Assembly: GCF_031157835.1 (NCBI RefSeq)
Contig: NZ_JAVIDR010000004.1
Span: 1 to 64,000 of the forward strand
DNA from: Acinetobacter rudis
GTDB taxonomy: Bacteria; Pseudomonadota; Gammaproteobacteria; Pseudomonadales; Moraxellaceae
Length of the DNA stretch: 64,000 bases
Direction: 5' to 3'
Shown here piece by piece: positions 39,527-49,212 of the stretch (position 1 is the stretch's first letter; each line of letters starts with the position of its first letter). Below the pieces are notes generated by a model. That model ran no database searches and had not been told where the DNA came from. It was given only the letters and a program-made list of their open reading frames with translations. A program made the translations under genes and the position numbers.

Positions 39527-40346
39527 TGCAGGTGGTTACAAAGCCGCAATGATATTTCAAATGTTATTATCAGTTGAATAGCCAGCGCTATATTATTGAA
39601 AATTTCAATATTTAGCACGACTTTTTCATAAAAAAAACATATGTGTCAGTCTTGTGTTTCATAACTTTTACAAAAGAATTCACATAACAATGGTTAAAAG
39701 AGAGTAAAACAACATTTAAGTTAAGTTAGACTCACGACTATTGTGCATTATTTTAGTGGTAATCGCTGCAAGTTTGTTTAAATTTTGTCATGATAAGTAC
39801 AAGATTTTCTGATAAATAGCAGGCTAGCGATTCGTCATATGCCAATGAGAGCAGAAAACACAGAATAATTTGCATTATTTAATTAAGTAAGGTGTATGTT
39901 TTGCGGCATGCAAAGTCATTTTCATTAATCATTTAGTTATGTCCATTGTTTTATCTAAATCTTGTGAGGTTGATGTACCTCAGCACGATTAAAAGTCATG
40001 TATTGAATGAGCAAATGAAAAATCTTAGGGTTGAGGGTTTTTCTGGTATTTTTTATAAATTTGGCTTGTAGTTGAAGGGCATTACTATTTCTAACTGTAC
40101 TTACTAGGAGTGGAGTTAGGATTTGATTGAGATGTGCTTAGAATATCATAAAAAATTTAACTTATTTAAAAACCCGTCAAATATTCCTCTTGAAATGTTC
40201 ACTTAAAAAGCTAGAGTGTTAAATGTTCTAAAAATCATCAAATAAGTGAAAAAAACGGGGATTAAATGTAAACAGTCACACTTTTGTGTGGCATAACTAG
40301 GAATGTCATGTTTTAGCGCTAGACAACAAAAGAAAGGAGATAAGAT
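39527..40346. other. 820-bp AT-rich intergenic region before ppc
   Basis: I find no confident gene, RNA or terminator. Visible structures are a small hairpin CACAC/GTGTG (40276-40290), an AGGAG-rich patch at 40106-40120 and a 25-codon frame at 40132-40206 that could start at ATG or an upstream TTG. The ppc promoter must lie here, with AAAGGAG immediately before the ppc start. Confidence 0.4.
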
Positions 40347-43037
40347 ATGGTTCAACAAATTGATGCACCGTTACGTGATGATGTACGGTTATTGGGCAAT
40401 CTTTTAGGTGAAACATTAAAAGAACATGCTGGACAAGATTTGTTTAACCAAATTGAACAAATTCGCGCGTTAGCCAAAGGTGCTCGTGATGGAAATATTG
40501 AAGCAGAAAAGCAGTTAGAACAGCTCTTCCTCAGTTTAGAAGATCATGAGATCCTACCTTTGACCCGAGCGTTTTCTCACTTTCTAAATTTTGCCAATAT
40601 TGCAGAGCAATATCATGTGGTACGTACTCGTCGTCAAGCAGAGTCTGATGAGTCAATGTTGTCACCAAATGCACTTGAACCACTTTTTGAAAAATTTAAA
40701 CAGAAAGAAATCTCAAGTGATGAGCTATATCAACAAATTTGTCAGCTTAATATTGAATTGGTATTAACTGCACATCCAACAGAAGTTAGCCGTCGTACTC
40801 TTATTCAAAAATATGATGGCATTAATGACTGTTTATCAACTTTTGATCAGCAAAAACTTACACCTAAACAAAGAAAAAGAGTGCTGGATGAACTTAAGCA
40901 GTTGATCAGTTCTGCATGGCAGACAGATGAAATTCGTCAACATCGTCCAACACCCATTGATGAGGCGAAATGGGGTTTTACAACCATTGAACAAAGCCTA
41001 TGGCATGCTGTTCCACAGTTTATTCGTGGTTTAGATGAATTGACTCAACAGTATTGTGAACAAACTTTACCGCTTGAAATCGCTCCTATTCGTTTTGCTT
41101 CTTGGATGGGAGGAGATCGTGATGGTAACCCTAATGTGACGCATCAAGTGACACAAGAGGTATTATGGTTGTCACGTTGGAAAGCTGCTGATTTATACTT
41201 ACGAGATATTGAAGATCTACGTTGGGAACTCTCTGTACAAAGCTGTTCGGATGAGCTTAAGACAGCGCTAGGCTATGATCATCCCGAACCTTATCGAGAG
41301 TATCTACGCGCAACACGTCAACGCTTACGTTTGACTTGTGACTGGTTGGCACATCAACTCCAAGGTAAATTTTCTGACCTCGATCCAAGTCAAGTGATCC
41401 ACCATAAAAATGAGCTATTGGAACCGCTATTGTTATGCTATCGCTCATTGATGGATTGTAATCTTGCTGAAATTGCCAATGGTCGTTTGCTTGATTTTAT
41501 TTATCGTGTGAATTGTTTTGGTATCGAATTATTACGTTTAGATATTCGTCAAGAATCTGGCCGTCATCGCCAAGCAATTTCTGCAATTACTGAGTACCTT
41601 GGCTTAGGTAATTTTGAGACTTGGACTGAGTCGGCGAAACAGAATTTCTTAGTACAAGAACTACAAAGCAAACGTCCCTTATTGCCTAAGCACCTGAAAG
41701 AATCAGCGCAAAGCTTAATTGAACATCCTGATGTACAAGAAGTATTTGCCACAATGCAGACTTTAGCTAAACAGCCTCAATCTGCATTAGGCGCATATAT
41801 TATTTCGATGGCTGAATATCCAAGTGATGTATTGTCAGTTTTACTGTTGCAAAAAGAGGCAGGAATCCAACACCCACTGCGAGTAGTTCCTTTATTTGAA
41901 ACACTTAAAGACTTAGATAGTGCTGCTGATACTATGCAAACTTTGCTCAATATGCATTGGTATAAGCAACATATTCGAGGTAAGCATGAGGTCATGATTG
42001 GTTATTCTGACTCTGCTAAAGATGCGGGCTTTATGTCAGCTAACTGGGCGCAATATCGTGCTCAAGAACAGTTAACCACAATTGCTCAACAACATGGAAT
42101 TCAATTGACATTATTCCATGGCCGTGGTGGTTCAATTAGCCGTGGTGGTGCACCGACACAACAAGCTTTATTCTCTCAACCGCCAGGTTCAATTTCAGGC
42201 TCGATTCGTGTCACTGAACAAGGTGAAATGATTCGATTTAAGTTTGGTCTACAGCAAATCGCTCAGCAAAACCTTGAAATCTACGCAGCTGCAACATTGG
42301 AAGCAACATTGTTGCCTCCTCCTGAGCCTAAACAGGCTTGGCGTGATTTGATGGATCGTATGACTGAGTATTCTGTACAGGTTTATCGTAGTACTGTTCG
42401 TGAGAATCCACATTTTGTGCAGTATTTGCGTACAGTAACTCCAGAGCTTGAACTCCAAATGCTTCCTCTCGGTTCTCGACCTGCCAAACGTAAAGTGAGT
42501 GGTGGAATTGAATCGTTACGTGCAATCCCATGGGTGTTTGCTTGGACACAGATACGCTTAATGTTACCTGCATGGCTTGGCACAGGTGCAGCTTTGAATC
42601 AGGTGATGCAGCAAGGCGAAAAGTCTGCTTTAGATGAGATGTTAGCAGAGTGGCCGTATTTCCAAACCCTGATTGATATGTTGGAGATGGTCTTATCTAA
42701 GTCAGATCGTCATATTGCACTGTACTATGAGGCACATCTGACTGATGATGAAGATTTGAAAGCCTTAGGTGTGGAGTTACGTCAGCGCTTACAAGATGCT
42801 GTGAATACCTTACTTGCAGTTAAAGGCGAATCTAAGTTACTCAGCAGTAATGATGTATTAGATCAGGCGATGAAAGTTCGTAAACCTTATTTGCTACCAC
42901 TGCATTTACTGCAAGCAGAACTGATGAAGCGACGTCGTGAGTATCTCGCGATTCAACAAGCTGAAAATACGCCTGTTGATCATGCTTTAATGGTGAGTAT
43001 CGCAGGTATTGCGGCTGGATTACGCAATACCGGCTAA
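40347..43037 (+). CDS. ppc: phosphoenolpyruvate carboxylase
   Basis: Anaplerotic enzyme that converts PEP and bicarbonate to oxaloacetate. Catalytic stretches are intact: LTAHPTEVSRRT near residue 140, GYSDSAKDAGFMSANWAQY with the catalytic Lys, and LFHGRGGSISRGGAP. It ends in the conserved AGLRNTG. It has 896 residues, close to the E. coli 883. The start is fixed by AAAGGAG a few bases upstream. The long upstream region is unusual (see separate entry). Confidence 0.97.
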   Translation: MVQQIDAPLRDDVRLLGNLLGETLKEHAGQDLFNQIEQIRALAKGARDGNIEAEKQLEQLFLSLEDHEILPLTRAFSHFLNFANIAEQYHVVRTRRQAESDESMLSPNALEPLFEKFKQKEISSDELYQQICQLNIELVLTAHPTEVSRRTLIQKYDGINDCLSTFDQQKLTPKQRKRVLDELKQLISSAWQTDEIRQHRPTPIDEAKWGFTTIEQSLWHAVPQFIRGLDELTQQYCEQTLPLEIAPIRFASWMGGDRDGNPNVTHQVTQEVLWLSRWKAADLYLRDIEDLRWELSVQSCSDELKTALGYDHPEPYREYLRATRQRLRLTCDWLAHQLQGKFSDLDPSQVIHHKNELLEPLLLCYRSLMDCNLAEIANGRLLDFIYRVNCFGIELLRLDIRQESGRHRQAISAITEYLGLGNFETWTESAKQNFLVQELQSKRPLLPKHLKESAQSLIEHPDVQEVFATMQTLAKQPQSALGAYIISMAEYPSDVLSVLLLQKEAGIQHPLRVVPLFETLKDLDSAADTMQTLLNMHWYKQHIRGKHEVMIGYSDSAKDAGFMSANWAQYRAQEQLTTIAQQHGIQLTLFHGRGGSISRGGAPTQQALFSQPPGSISGSIRVTEQGEMIRFKFGLQQIAQQNLEIYAAATLEATLLPPPEPKQAWRDLMDRMTEYSVQVYRSTVRENPHFVQYLRTVTPELELQMLPLGSRPAKRKVSGGIESLRAIPWVFAWTQIRLMLPAWLGTGAALNQVMQQGEKSALDEMLAEWPYFQTLIDMLEMVLSKSDRHIALYYEAHLTDDEDLKALGVELRQRLQDAVNTLLAVKGESKLLSSNDVLDQAMKVRKPYLLPLHLLQAELMKRRREYLAIQQAENTPVDHALMVSIAGIAAGLRNTG

Positions 43038-43048
43038 TTTTTACTGTG

Positions 43049-44323
43049 TTAATTTTCAGGAGCGCCTTGCCAACGTCTTTGTTGCAGGCGCTCTCCTTCT
43101 ACCTCGCGTTTATTTCGTGCAGAGTGATATAACTTGGTTCCACTTAGCTCAGGTGGTAAATAAGCTTGCTGAACGAAGTGCTCTGGAAAGTCGTGTGGAT
43201 AGAGATAATCAACGCCATAACCTTGCTGTTTCATAAGCTTAGTTGGTGCATTGCGCAAATGTAACGGTACAGGAAGATTGGCGGTTTTTTCTGCGAGTGC
43301 TAAGGCTTGATTAATTGCCAAATAGGTACTATTACTTTTTGCACTGGTTGCTAAGTAAACTGCAGTTTGACCTAAAATAATGCGTGCTTCAGGCATACCA
43401 ACCGCTTGTACTGAACGAAAACATTCCCCTGCCAAAAGTAAAGCATTCGGATTTGAGTTACCTATATCTTCTGATGCAGCAATAAGCATTCGTCTAGCAA
43501 TAAAAACAGGATCTTCCCCACCTTTAAGCATACGTGCCATCCAATACAATGTTGCATCTGGATCACTACCACGAATTGATTTAATAAAGGCTGAAACTAA
43601 GTCATAGTGCTGTTCACCAGATTTGTCATAACGAGCAATATTTTGCTGGGCAACTTTGACAACCACAGCATTATTAATGACATTCTCGCTATCTTCTGCA
43701 AAGGTACTCGCAATGAGATCAAGTAAATTGAGAGCCTTACGCGCATCCCCCGCAGAGAACTGGATTAATGCTTCATATTCATCAATTTGAATATGACGCT
43801 GCATTAAAAAGTGATCTTGGGTTAAGGCACGTTGTAATAAATCTTGAATCGCTTGTTGATCAAGTGCATTTAAGGTGTAGACCTGGCAACGTGATAATAA
43901 TGCACTATTGACTTCAAAGGACGGATTTTCTGTAGTCGCTCCAACTAAAGTGATTTTACCTTTTTCAACTGCACTCAATAATGCATCTTGTTGAGATTTA
44001 TTAAAGCGATGAATCTCGTCAATAAATACAACAGGAACAATGAGATCACCACTCTCAGCAATAATTTCTCTAAGCTCTTTAACTCCTGTATTTAGAGCAG
44101 ATAAGCTTAAAAAAGGGCGATCTACTGCTTGTGCGAGTAATAGGGCAATGGTCGTTTTACCTACACCAGGAGGCCCCCAAAAAATGATCGAAGGCAAATG
44201 CCCTTGATCAATCATTTGACGTAGTGGAGCATGCTCACCTAAAAGATGCTCTTGTCCAATGATTTCACTTAAGTCACGAGGACGGATGCGTTCTGGTAAA
44301 GGAGTGGTTTCAGACATAGGCAT
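43049..44323 (-). CDS. rarA: replication-associated recombination protein A
   Basis: AAA+ ATPase (MgsA/RarA) acting at stalled forks. Walker A GPPGVGKTT is at 50-58, Walker B is VFIDEIHRF, and the sensor-1 region GATTENPSFEVN follows. The 424-residue length is normal. It is convergent with ppc, only 11 bp from its stop. ATG 44317 (MSETTP) is an equal start candidate. Confidence 0.94.
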   Translation of the reverse strand: MPMSETTPLPERIRPRDLSEIIGQEHLLGEHAPLRQMIDQGHLPSIIFWGPPGVGKTTIALLLAQAVDRPFLSLSALNTGVKELREIIAESGDLIVPVVFIDEIHRFNKSQQDALLSAVEKGKITLVGATTENPSFEVNSALLSRCQVYTLNALDQQAIQDLLQRALTQDHFLMQRHIQIDEYEALIQFSAGDARKALNLLDLIASTFAEDSENVINNAVVVKVAQQNIARYDKSGEQHYDLVSAFIKSIRGSDPDATLYWMARMLKGGEDPVFIARRMLIAASEDIGNSNPNALLLAGECFRSVQAVGMPEARIILGQTAVYLATSAKSNSTYLAINQALALAEKTANLPVPLHLRNAPTKLMKQQGYGVDYLYPHDFPEHFVQQAYLPPELSGTKLYHSARNKREVEGERLQQRRWQGAPEN

Positions 44324-44421
44324 TATTCATTATGACATTTACTTGGTTTTAGGACTTATAGTAGCGTATTTCAATATTAGACGAGCAACTATTATTTCTT
44401 GATCACATGTTTGAGATTGAA

Positions 44422-44874
44422 CTAACGTACCCAGCGTACGATATATTCATCAATTTGTTCTTCGTTAATATGTTGTTCTGAGATACATCGGCCTGCAACA
44501 GATTTTTTAGCCCGAATAACACTTTGTTTGGAACCAGTGTTGAGATAGTGCCATGAAGGTAAATTTTTACCCTCATTTAGACGTCTATAGGCACAGCTAC
44601 TAGGTAACCACGTAATACCTTGTAGGCGTTCAGGAGTGAGCTGAATGCAATCAGGTACATGCTTGGCTCGATCTAGGTAATTGCTGCATTGTGCCGTAGT
44701 ACAATCAAGTAATTTACATGACACTTTGGTATAGGCAATTTCTAAAGTATCAGGGTCTTCTAGTTTGATCAAACAACATAAACCACACCCATCGCATAAA
44801 GCTTCCCATTCAGCAGGGTTCATCTGGTCTAGTGTATAGTTTTTCCAAAATTGTGGACGTAAGGTATGGCTCAT
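44422..44874 (-). CDS. ycgN: YcgN family cysteine-cluster protein
   Basis: A 150-residue protein of the UPF0260/YcgN family. The cysteine cluster is visible in LCDGCGLCCLIK, VSCKLLDCTTAQCSNY and SCAYRRL, suggesting metal or Fe-S binding; function is unknown. Start at ATG 44874 (MSHTLRPQFWKNY) as in homologues; ATG 44901 is the alternative. Confidence 0.9.
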   Translation of the reverse strand: MSHTLRPQFWKNYTLDQMNPAEWEALCDGCGLCCLIKLEDPDTLEIAYTKVSCKLLDCTTAQCSNYLDRAKHVPDCIQLTPERLQGITWLPSSCAYRRLNEGKNLPSWHYLNTGSKQSVIRAKKSVAGRCISEQHINEEQIDEYIVRWVR

Positions 44875-45111
44875 ATGCTTTGAATCAAGTGAAAACAACA
44901 ATGCGCTGTAGTATAACAGTCAAGCCTACATATAGTGTTAGCTTCGGTCATTTCAATTGTGAATATTCGGCTTTGGTTTAGCTGGTTAAATTTTTTCGAA
45001 TAATATGCCTCCCCTTTTTTTGCTTTACATATTTTTTACATAAAACCATAGAGCAATATTCTGCTTATTTTATATACTAATTTGCATAATAAAGAATCAT
45101 GGAGTACGAAT

Positions 45112-45270
45112 ATGTTGAAGTGGTCAATTATATTTGCAGTACTGGCATTAATTGCGAGTCTGCTTGGTTTTTCTGGTGTTGCTCAAATGTCAAAGGATTT
45201 TGCCGTCATATTACTGATCGTGGCTGTTATCTTGGCTATTATTGGTTTTGTAGCTGGGCGGCGAGGTTAG
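45112..45270 (+). CDS. DUF1328 (YtjA-like) small membrane protein
   Basis: A 52-residue protein with two helices, starting [20 protein letters not shown] and ending in GFVAGRRG, the pattern of the DUF1328/YtjA family often induced by stress. GGAG (45101-45104) lies 7 nt upstream of the ATG. An upstream ATG frame from 45082 is rejected. A bidirectional terminator follows. Confidence 0.88.
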   Translation: MLKWSIIFAVLALIASLLGFSGVAQMSKDFAVILLIVAVILAIIGFVAGRRG

Positions 45271-45294
45271 ACTTAATATTGTACTGTAAGAATC

Positions 45295-45324
45295 AAAAAG
45301 CAGCTTTAAATAAAGCTGCTTTTA
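45295..45324. terminator. bidirectional terminator
   Basis: AAAAGCAGCTTT, AAAT loop, AAAGCTGCTTTT: a perfect 12-bp stem shared by the DUF1328 gene and the convergent DUF2147 gene. Confidence 0.9.
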
Positions 45325-45340
45325 TATATAAATAAAAAAA

Positions 45341-45772
45341 TTAGTTTGCACGAATCCAAGTTTGGTTACGGCCTAAAGCAGAGATACCAATATAACCACG
45401 AAGGTTAAGTTTATTACCTGCTAGTTCGCCTTTTAGTTTATATGATTTACCATTTTTAGGGTCCATAATTGTGCCGTTGTCATAGCTATTGCCACCAACA
45501 TTTTTTAGGTTTTGTACAATGGTAACGCCTTTAAGTGATTTGTTTTTGTATGGTCCTTCACATTGAGTACATGCATTTGCTTCACTTGCAACTAGAATAG
45601 TTTGGATAGTCGCAGTGAGCGTACCATTTTTTTGCTCAGTAAATTTTACCAAAGCTTTAGGTTGTTTGGTTTCATCATCGATAGTTTTCCAAAGTGTACC
45701 GTTTAAAGGGTCTGCTGCATGGCTTAATATAGCTGCGGAGAATAAACCTAATGCAAGTACAATTTTTTTCAT
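45341..45772 (-). CDS. DUF2147 exported protein
   Basis: A 143-residue protein with a signal peptide (MKKIVLALGLFSAAILSHA, cleaved near AADP) and the DUF2147 pattern: LNGTLWKTIDDETKQPKALV, GGNSYDNGTIMDPKNGKSYK and LRGYIGISALGRNQTW. Members are exported proteins of unknown function in many Proteobacteria. Cysteines in CTQCEGPYK could form a disulfide. Confidence 0.88.
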   Translation of the reverse strand: MKKIVLALGLFSAAILSHAADPLNGTLWKTIDDETKQPKALVKFTEQKNGTLTATIQTILVASEANACTQCEGPYKNKSLKGVTIVQNLKNVGGNSYDNGTIMDPKNGKSYKLKGELAGNKLNLRGYIGISALGRNQTWIRAN

Positions 45773-45938
45773 TTTTTGATTTCCCTAGTCATTTATCGAA
45801 AAATATAGTATCAAAAACTCAGACTAAATTAGCAATTATTCAGAGTGACTAATTAGTTTAAAATACATCCAAATAAAACAGCTTTAGATGTCTCTTTTTT
45901 TTTACACTCTACAAAGTGTATCTTGGACCGAATGAAAT

Positions 45939-46856
45939 ATGAAGATAAATTCAGCACTCAAACAATATTTAACAGAAATGACTTTAAAAGGGTGTATTCG
46001 CTGGCCAAGTCAAAAAAATTTATCACCACAATTATTGCGATTTTCGCTTGAACAGATGAGTAAAATTTTTCCAATTGCCGAGCATATAGATATTCGTCAG
46101 TTAAAAATTGCCAATGTTCATGTTGAGGAGATTCGCCCACAAGCCCATAACACACAATTGATATTTCACATTCATGGTGGTGCATTTTTTTTGGGTTCTA
46201 CCAATACACATCGTGCCTTTATGTCTAATATTGCAGTACGTACACAAATGCAAATTTTACATTTAGATTATCCTTTGGCTCCAGAGCATCCCTTTCCTGC
46301 TGCGTTAGATAGTATTTATTCAGTTTATTGTCAGTTACTTGAGCAAGGTATACAGGCTAAAGATATTATTGTTTCTGGTGATTCTTGTGGTGCAAATTTG
46401 GCATTGGCATTATTACTTAAACTAAAACGGATTGATTCCAAATATCTACCTAGTGGTTTAATGCTGTTGTCGCCGTTTTTAGATTTAAGTTTGAGTAGTG
46501 AATCGCTACGTTATAATCAGCAACATGATGCATTATTATCATTGCAAGCATTAGAAACAGGTGTGGGCTATTATGTACCACAACATGCTGATCCTGCTGC
46601 ACCAGAATACTCTCCATTATATGCTGAAGATTTAGCGGGTTTACCTCCTGTTTTAGTACAAGTAGGCTCTAAAGAAATATTGTTAGATGATGCACAGCGT
46701 TTTCGTGATAAAGCACGTGAAGCAGGTGTGGACGTTGATTTTAAGTTATATACGGGAATGTGGCATAACTTCCAAATGTTTTCCACTTGGTTTGAAGAAG
46801 CCCGAATTGCTTTGGCAGATTTAGCCTATTTTGCTCATCAACTTGATCGAGATTAA
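45939..46856 (+). CDS. alpha/beta hydrolase, HSL-type esterase
   Basis: A 305-residue esterase of the hormone-sensitive-lipase group. Oxyanion motif HGGAF is at 79-83. The nucleophile motif is GDSCG (147-151, Ser149), instead of the usual GDSAG. Acidic and His positions fit LLDDAQRF and MWHNFQMF near the end. No signal peptide. Stand-alone gene; the hairpin at 46885-46924 follows. Confidence 0.87.
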   Translation: MKINSALKQYLTEMTLKGCIRWPSQKNLSPQLLRFSLEQMSKIFPIAEHIDIRQLKIANVHVEEIRPQAHNTQLIFHIHGGAFFLGSTNTHRAFMSNIAVRTQMQILHLDYPLAPEHPFPAALDSIYSVYCQLLEQGIQAKDIIVSGDSCGANLALALLLKLKRIDSKYLPSGLMLLSPFLDLSLSSESLRYNQQHDALLSLQALETGVGYYVPQHADPAAPEYSPLYAEDLAGLPPVLVQVGSKEILLDDAQRFRDKAREAGVDVDFKLYTGMWHNFQMFSTWFEEARIALADLAYFAHQLDRD

Positions 46857-46884
46857 TGTTATTTCAGTCTTGTTTTGGTTTATT

Positions 46885-46924
46885 ACACCTGATCTTATTT
46901 TTTAAATAGTAAAAGATCAGGTGT
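46885..46924. terminator. hairpin between convergent genes
   Basis: ACACCTGATCTT (46885-46896) and its exact complement (46913-46924) with a 16-nt AT-rich loop, between the esterase and the convergent outer-membrane gene. No long T run. Confidence 0.55.
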
Positions 46925-46933
46925 TATCAAATA

Positions 46934-47704
46934 TTAAAATAAATACGCAAAACCCAGACCAGCAGAATAGTTATTACGATCAGTACTGCCTAAGTCAACA
47001 CCAACACTTGCATCAACTTGCGCGCGGTCAGTAATGTTATAAATGAGACCAGAAGCAAGGCGATAATCGTATTTAACACTTTCTTTTTTACGATAAACAA
47101 ATTCAGAATATCCACTGAGTTTGTTGGTGAGTTTATAGCCAATTGTTGGAACAGCCGTTACAGACCAATCACCATGTTGCACCGCATAAAGCATGCTAAT
47201 ACTTGTAGTGATATTATCATCGTATTGATAATTTAATGATGAACCAACAGTGTATTGATCATCATGCTCAGTAAACTCATCGTTGCCTGTTGCGAATTGG
47301 ACTTCAGCTAAAAGCGCCATAGAAAGTTTATCATCTTGTAGGTCAATCGCTTTTTTGATTCCTACACTCATGTCGCCAGAACCTGAGTCCTCTTGATGTT
47401 GCCCTCTATACGATGATTTGCGCCAATGCGGGCCTTGCCAACCTAAACGTAATTCTGTACTTTCATTTAGACCAGTACGTAGCAACATATCACTATTTAA
47501 GGTGACCGTACGTTGTTTTGCACCATCAATTTTGTTCTCAGTATAGTTTGCAGTGGGTAGGCTTTGTTCCCATGCGAGTTTACCCACAGGTGTAATGCCT
47601 GTACCAAAACCAGTGCCAGGACGGTCAAACGAAAACTCAGCAGCAAAACTTTGTCCGCTACATAATAATCCCAAGATTAGTAGATTTTTTTGCAATATAT
47701 TCAT
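46934..47704 (-). CDS. outer-membrane protein, MetA-pathway phenol-degradation family-like
   Basis: A 256-residue beta-barrel-like protein with a signal peptide (MNILQKNLLILGLLCSGQSF, cleaved near FAA). The start EFSFDRPGTGFGTGITPVGK and alternating aromatic strands match the 'transporter/phenol MetA deg' family (PF13557). It ends in an aromatic residue (AYLF), as expected for outer-membrane barrels. Substrate unknown. It lies 15 bp after the ankyrin-like gene on the same strand. Confidence 0.8.
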   Translation of the reverse strand: MNILQKNLLILGLLCSGQSFAAEFSFDRPGTGFGTGITPVGKLAWEQSLPTANYTENKIDGAKQRTVTLNSDMLLRTGLNESTELRLGWQGPHWRKSSYRGQHQEDSGSGDMSVGIKKAIDLQDDKLSMALLAEVQFATGNDEFTEHDDQYTVGSSLNYQYDDNITTSISMLYAVQHGDWSVTAVPTIGYKLTNKLSGYSEFVYRKKESVKYDYRLASGLIYNITDRAQVDASVGVDLGSTDRNNYSAGLGFAYLF

Positions 47705-47719
47705 ATTAATTACTCTAAA

Positions 47720-48262
47720 TTAACTCAGTTCTTTGCTGGTCTTGGCACCATGGCTACGTAGCAATTCTAGTGTCTGTTTTTCTTCTTCTAGTGCTTGATT
47801 CCAATCAATTTGGTCAAAATCACAATCGAAGAAAAGTTCACTAATAGAACTTAAAATGGTATTTCCTTCTTCATCTTTACTGTTTGGATCTACTTGTAAG
47901 TCAAGTAAACGCTGCACTGCTGGTACACATGCTGCACTCGCTGCATCCCAAAGCGGGCCATAACTTTCCTCTGCATCCCAAAGATGAAAATTAGCCTTTG
48001 CTGCAATCAATTCTTCCAGAATATCGAGATGAACCTGTAGACGTTTTTGTTTCTCTTTTTCATTAAGTGCTTGCCCTGCTTCATAAGCTTCACAAACATC
48101 TTCCCACCATTTAAATAAACCGTCAGACCATACAGAAACAGCAGGTCCTTTTTCAAAATCAATAAAATTGGGGTCTAAGCCCTCAGCAAGCAGGTGTTTG
48201 ACCTGTTGCAGCTCTAAATCTTCAATTGCTTGTAAAAAGACTTGTTGTTGTGCTGTTAACAT
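47720..48262 (-). CDS. ankyrin-repeat-like protein
   Basis: A 180-residue acidic protein with ankyrin-type turns (LAEGLDPNFIDFEKGPAV, LQVDPNSKDEEGNTILSSIS, LLRSHGAKTS), suggesting protein-protein interaction. ATG 48262 (MLTAQQQVFLQAIEDLE) has a GGAGAGGGTGG ribosome-binding site. A frame from TTG 48280 is rejected. It precedes and probably shares a transcript with the outer-membrane gene. Function unknown. Confidence 0.75.
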   Translation of the reverse strand: MLTAQQQVFLQAIEDLELQQVKHLLAEGLDPNFIDFEKGPAVSVWSDGLFKWWEDVCEAYEAGQALNEKEKQKRLQVHLDILEELIAAKANFHLWDAEESYGPLWDAASAACVPAVQRLLDLQVDPNSKDEEGNTILSSISELFFDCDFDQIDWNQALEEEKQTLELLRSHGAKTSKELS

Positions 48263-48396
48263 TGCAGCCACCCTCTCCAATTTGAACGGTTATTATGCCG
48301 AATTATTTAAAGTTTTTGCATTTTATATTGAGGACTCATGATTATTCTTATCAGATGAGTATTTAAGCAAGGTGATACCATATTATTGTTATAACA

Positions 48397-48425
48397 AAGA
48401 ACGCAGCCGTTAAGCTGCGTTCTTT
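48397..48425. terminator. terminator after the HPF-like gene
   Basis: AAAGAACGCAGC, a 6-nt loop and GCTGCGTTCTTT form a perfect 12-bp stem 28 bp past the HPF-like stop (48453). Confidence 0.8.
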
Positions 48426-48452
48426 CTTAATTTCGTGATTCAATGAAAACAA

Positions 48453-48800
48453 TTAAATTTCATCGGCAACTTCAAGTTGTCCACCACGAGGATTTTCATT
48501 TTTTTCAAATGCATGTTTTAAGCCACGTTTTACACGATCAATTGCGCCATGTAATGCGGTATCAATATTATGTGCTTTATGGGTAACAACTACTGGTTTG
48601 AGCCCCGCAGCTTTTGCTTCAATCATACAACGAATATCATCTTCGCCACCTTTGTCTCCATTTTCATCACTCATATGTACTGAAAACTGGGTGATACGTT
48701 CACTATGACGTTGAAACTCTTGATTCAACTCTTCACGTATATACGTAATTAATCGTTCGCTGTTTTGGATATTTTTATCTGTACGGATCTCAATGTTCAT
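48453..48800 (-). CDS. HPF/RaiA-family ribosome-associated protein
   Basis: A 115-residue protein of the S30EA/HPF family (MNIEIRTDKNIQNSERLITY, FSVHMSDENGDKGG, ALHGAIDRVKRGLKH). Family members bind the 30S decoding centre and hibernate ribosomes in stationary phase. The copy is distinct from the HPF beside rpoN, as none of those neighbours are present. The His-rich inner HKAHNIDTALHG helix is retained. Confidence 0.82.
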   Translation of the reverse strand: MNIEIRTDKNIQNSERLITYIREELNQEFQRHSERITQFSVHMSDENGDKGGEDDIRCMIEAKAAGLKPVVVTHKAHNIDTALHGAIDRVKRGLKHAFEKNENPRGGQLEVADEI

Positions 48801-49212
48801 AAACGTTCATCCTCACATTCTTATATAGTCAAAGAGGGCAAAAAACACCGGCACATAACATGTATATGACGACCATTAGCTCATACAAAACAAAAAGATA
48901 ATCAATAGTTTGTATGCACGGTAAGAGATAAAATCAACATACTTAACTTGATCTCTGTGTACTATTTCAATATCGGCTGAACAGCAAAAATATGCAAGTA
49001 AATTTTTAAAAGAAAATCAAATTATGCACATTTTTGTGCAAGTAATGTGCAATTTTTATGCAAAATTAGCCTCACTTAGATATTGAGCGATGAAATTTTT
49101 TGATTTAAACGAGGTCATTTGATTTTTATCTGTAATGTCATTTGTCATTATTGTCTTTTTTTTTGCTAAAGATTCTGTATTCTTAGCGCCAACTTCTGGG
49201 GGACTATTTAAA
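48801..49212. other. intergenic region with phased TGCA repeats
   Basis: About 410 bp between the HPF-like gene and ompK. TGCA occurs at 49025, 49037, 49048 and 49059, about one helical turn apart, with another at 48993. A perfect TGCACA-TTTT-TGTGCA hairpin (49025-49040) includes TTATGCACA, a perfect DnaA-box consensus. Likely a regulatory array for ompK. A GGGG ribosome-binding site precedes ompK. Confidence 0.5.

Noticed and set aside
46700..46720. CACGTG sequence in the esterase gene as parS
   Set aside because: Both flanking arms are diverged (AGCACGTGAAGC), so it does not resemble the centromere consensus.
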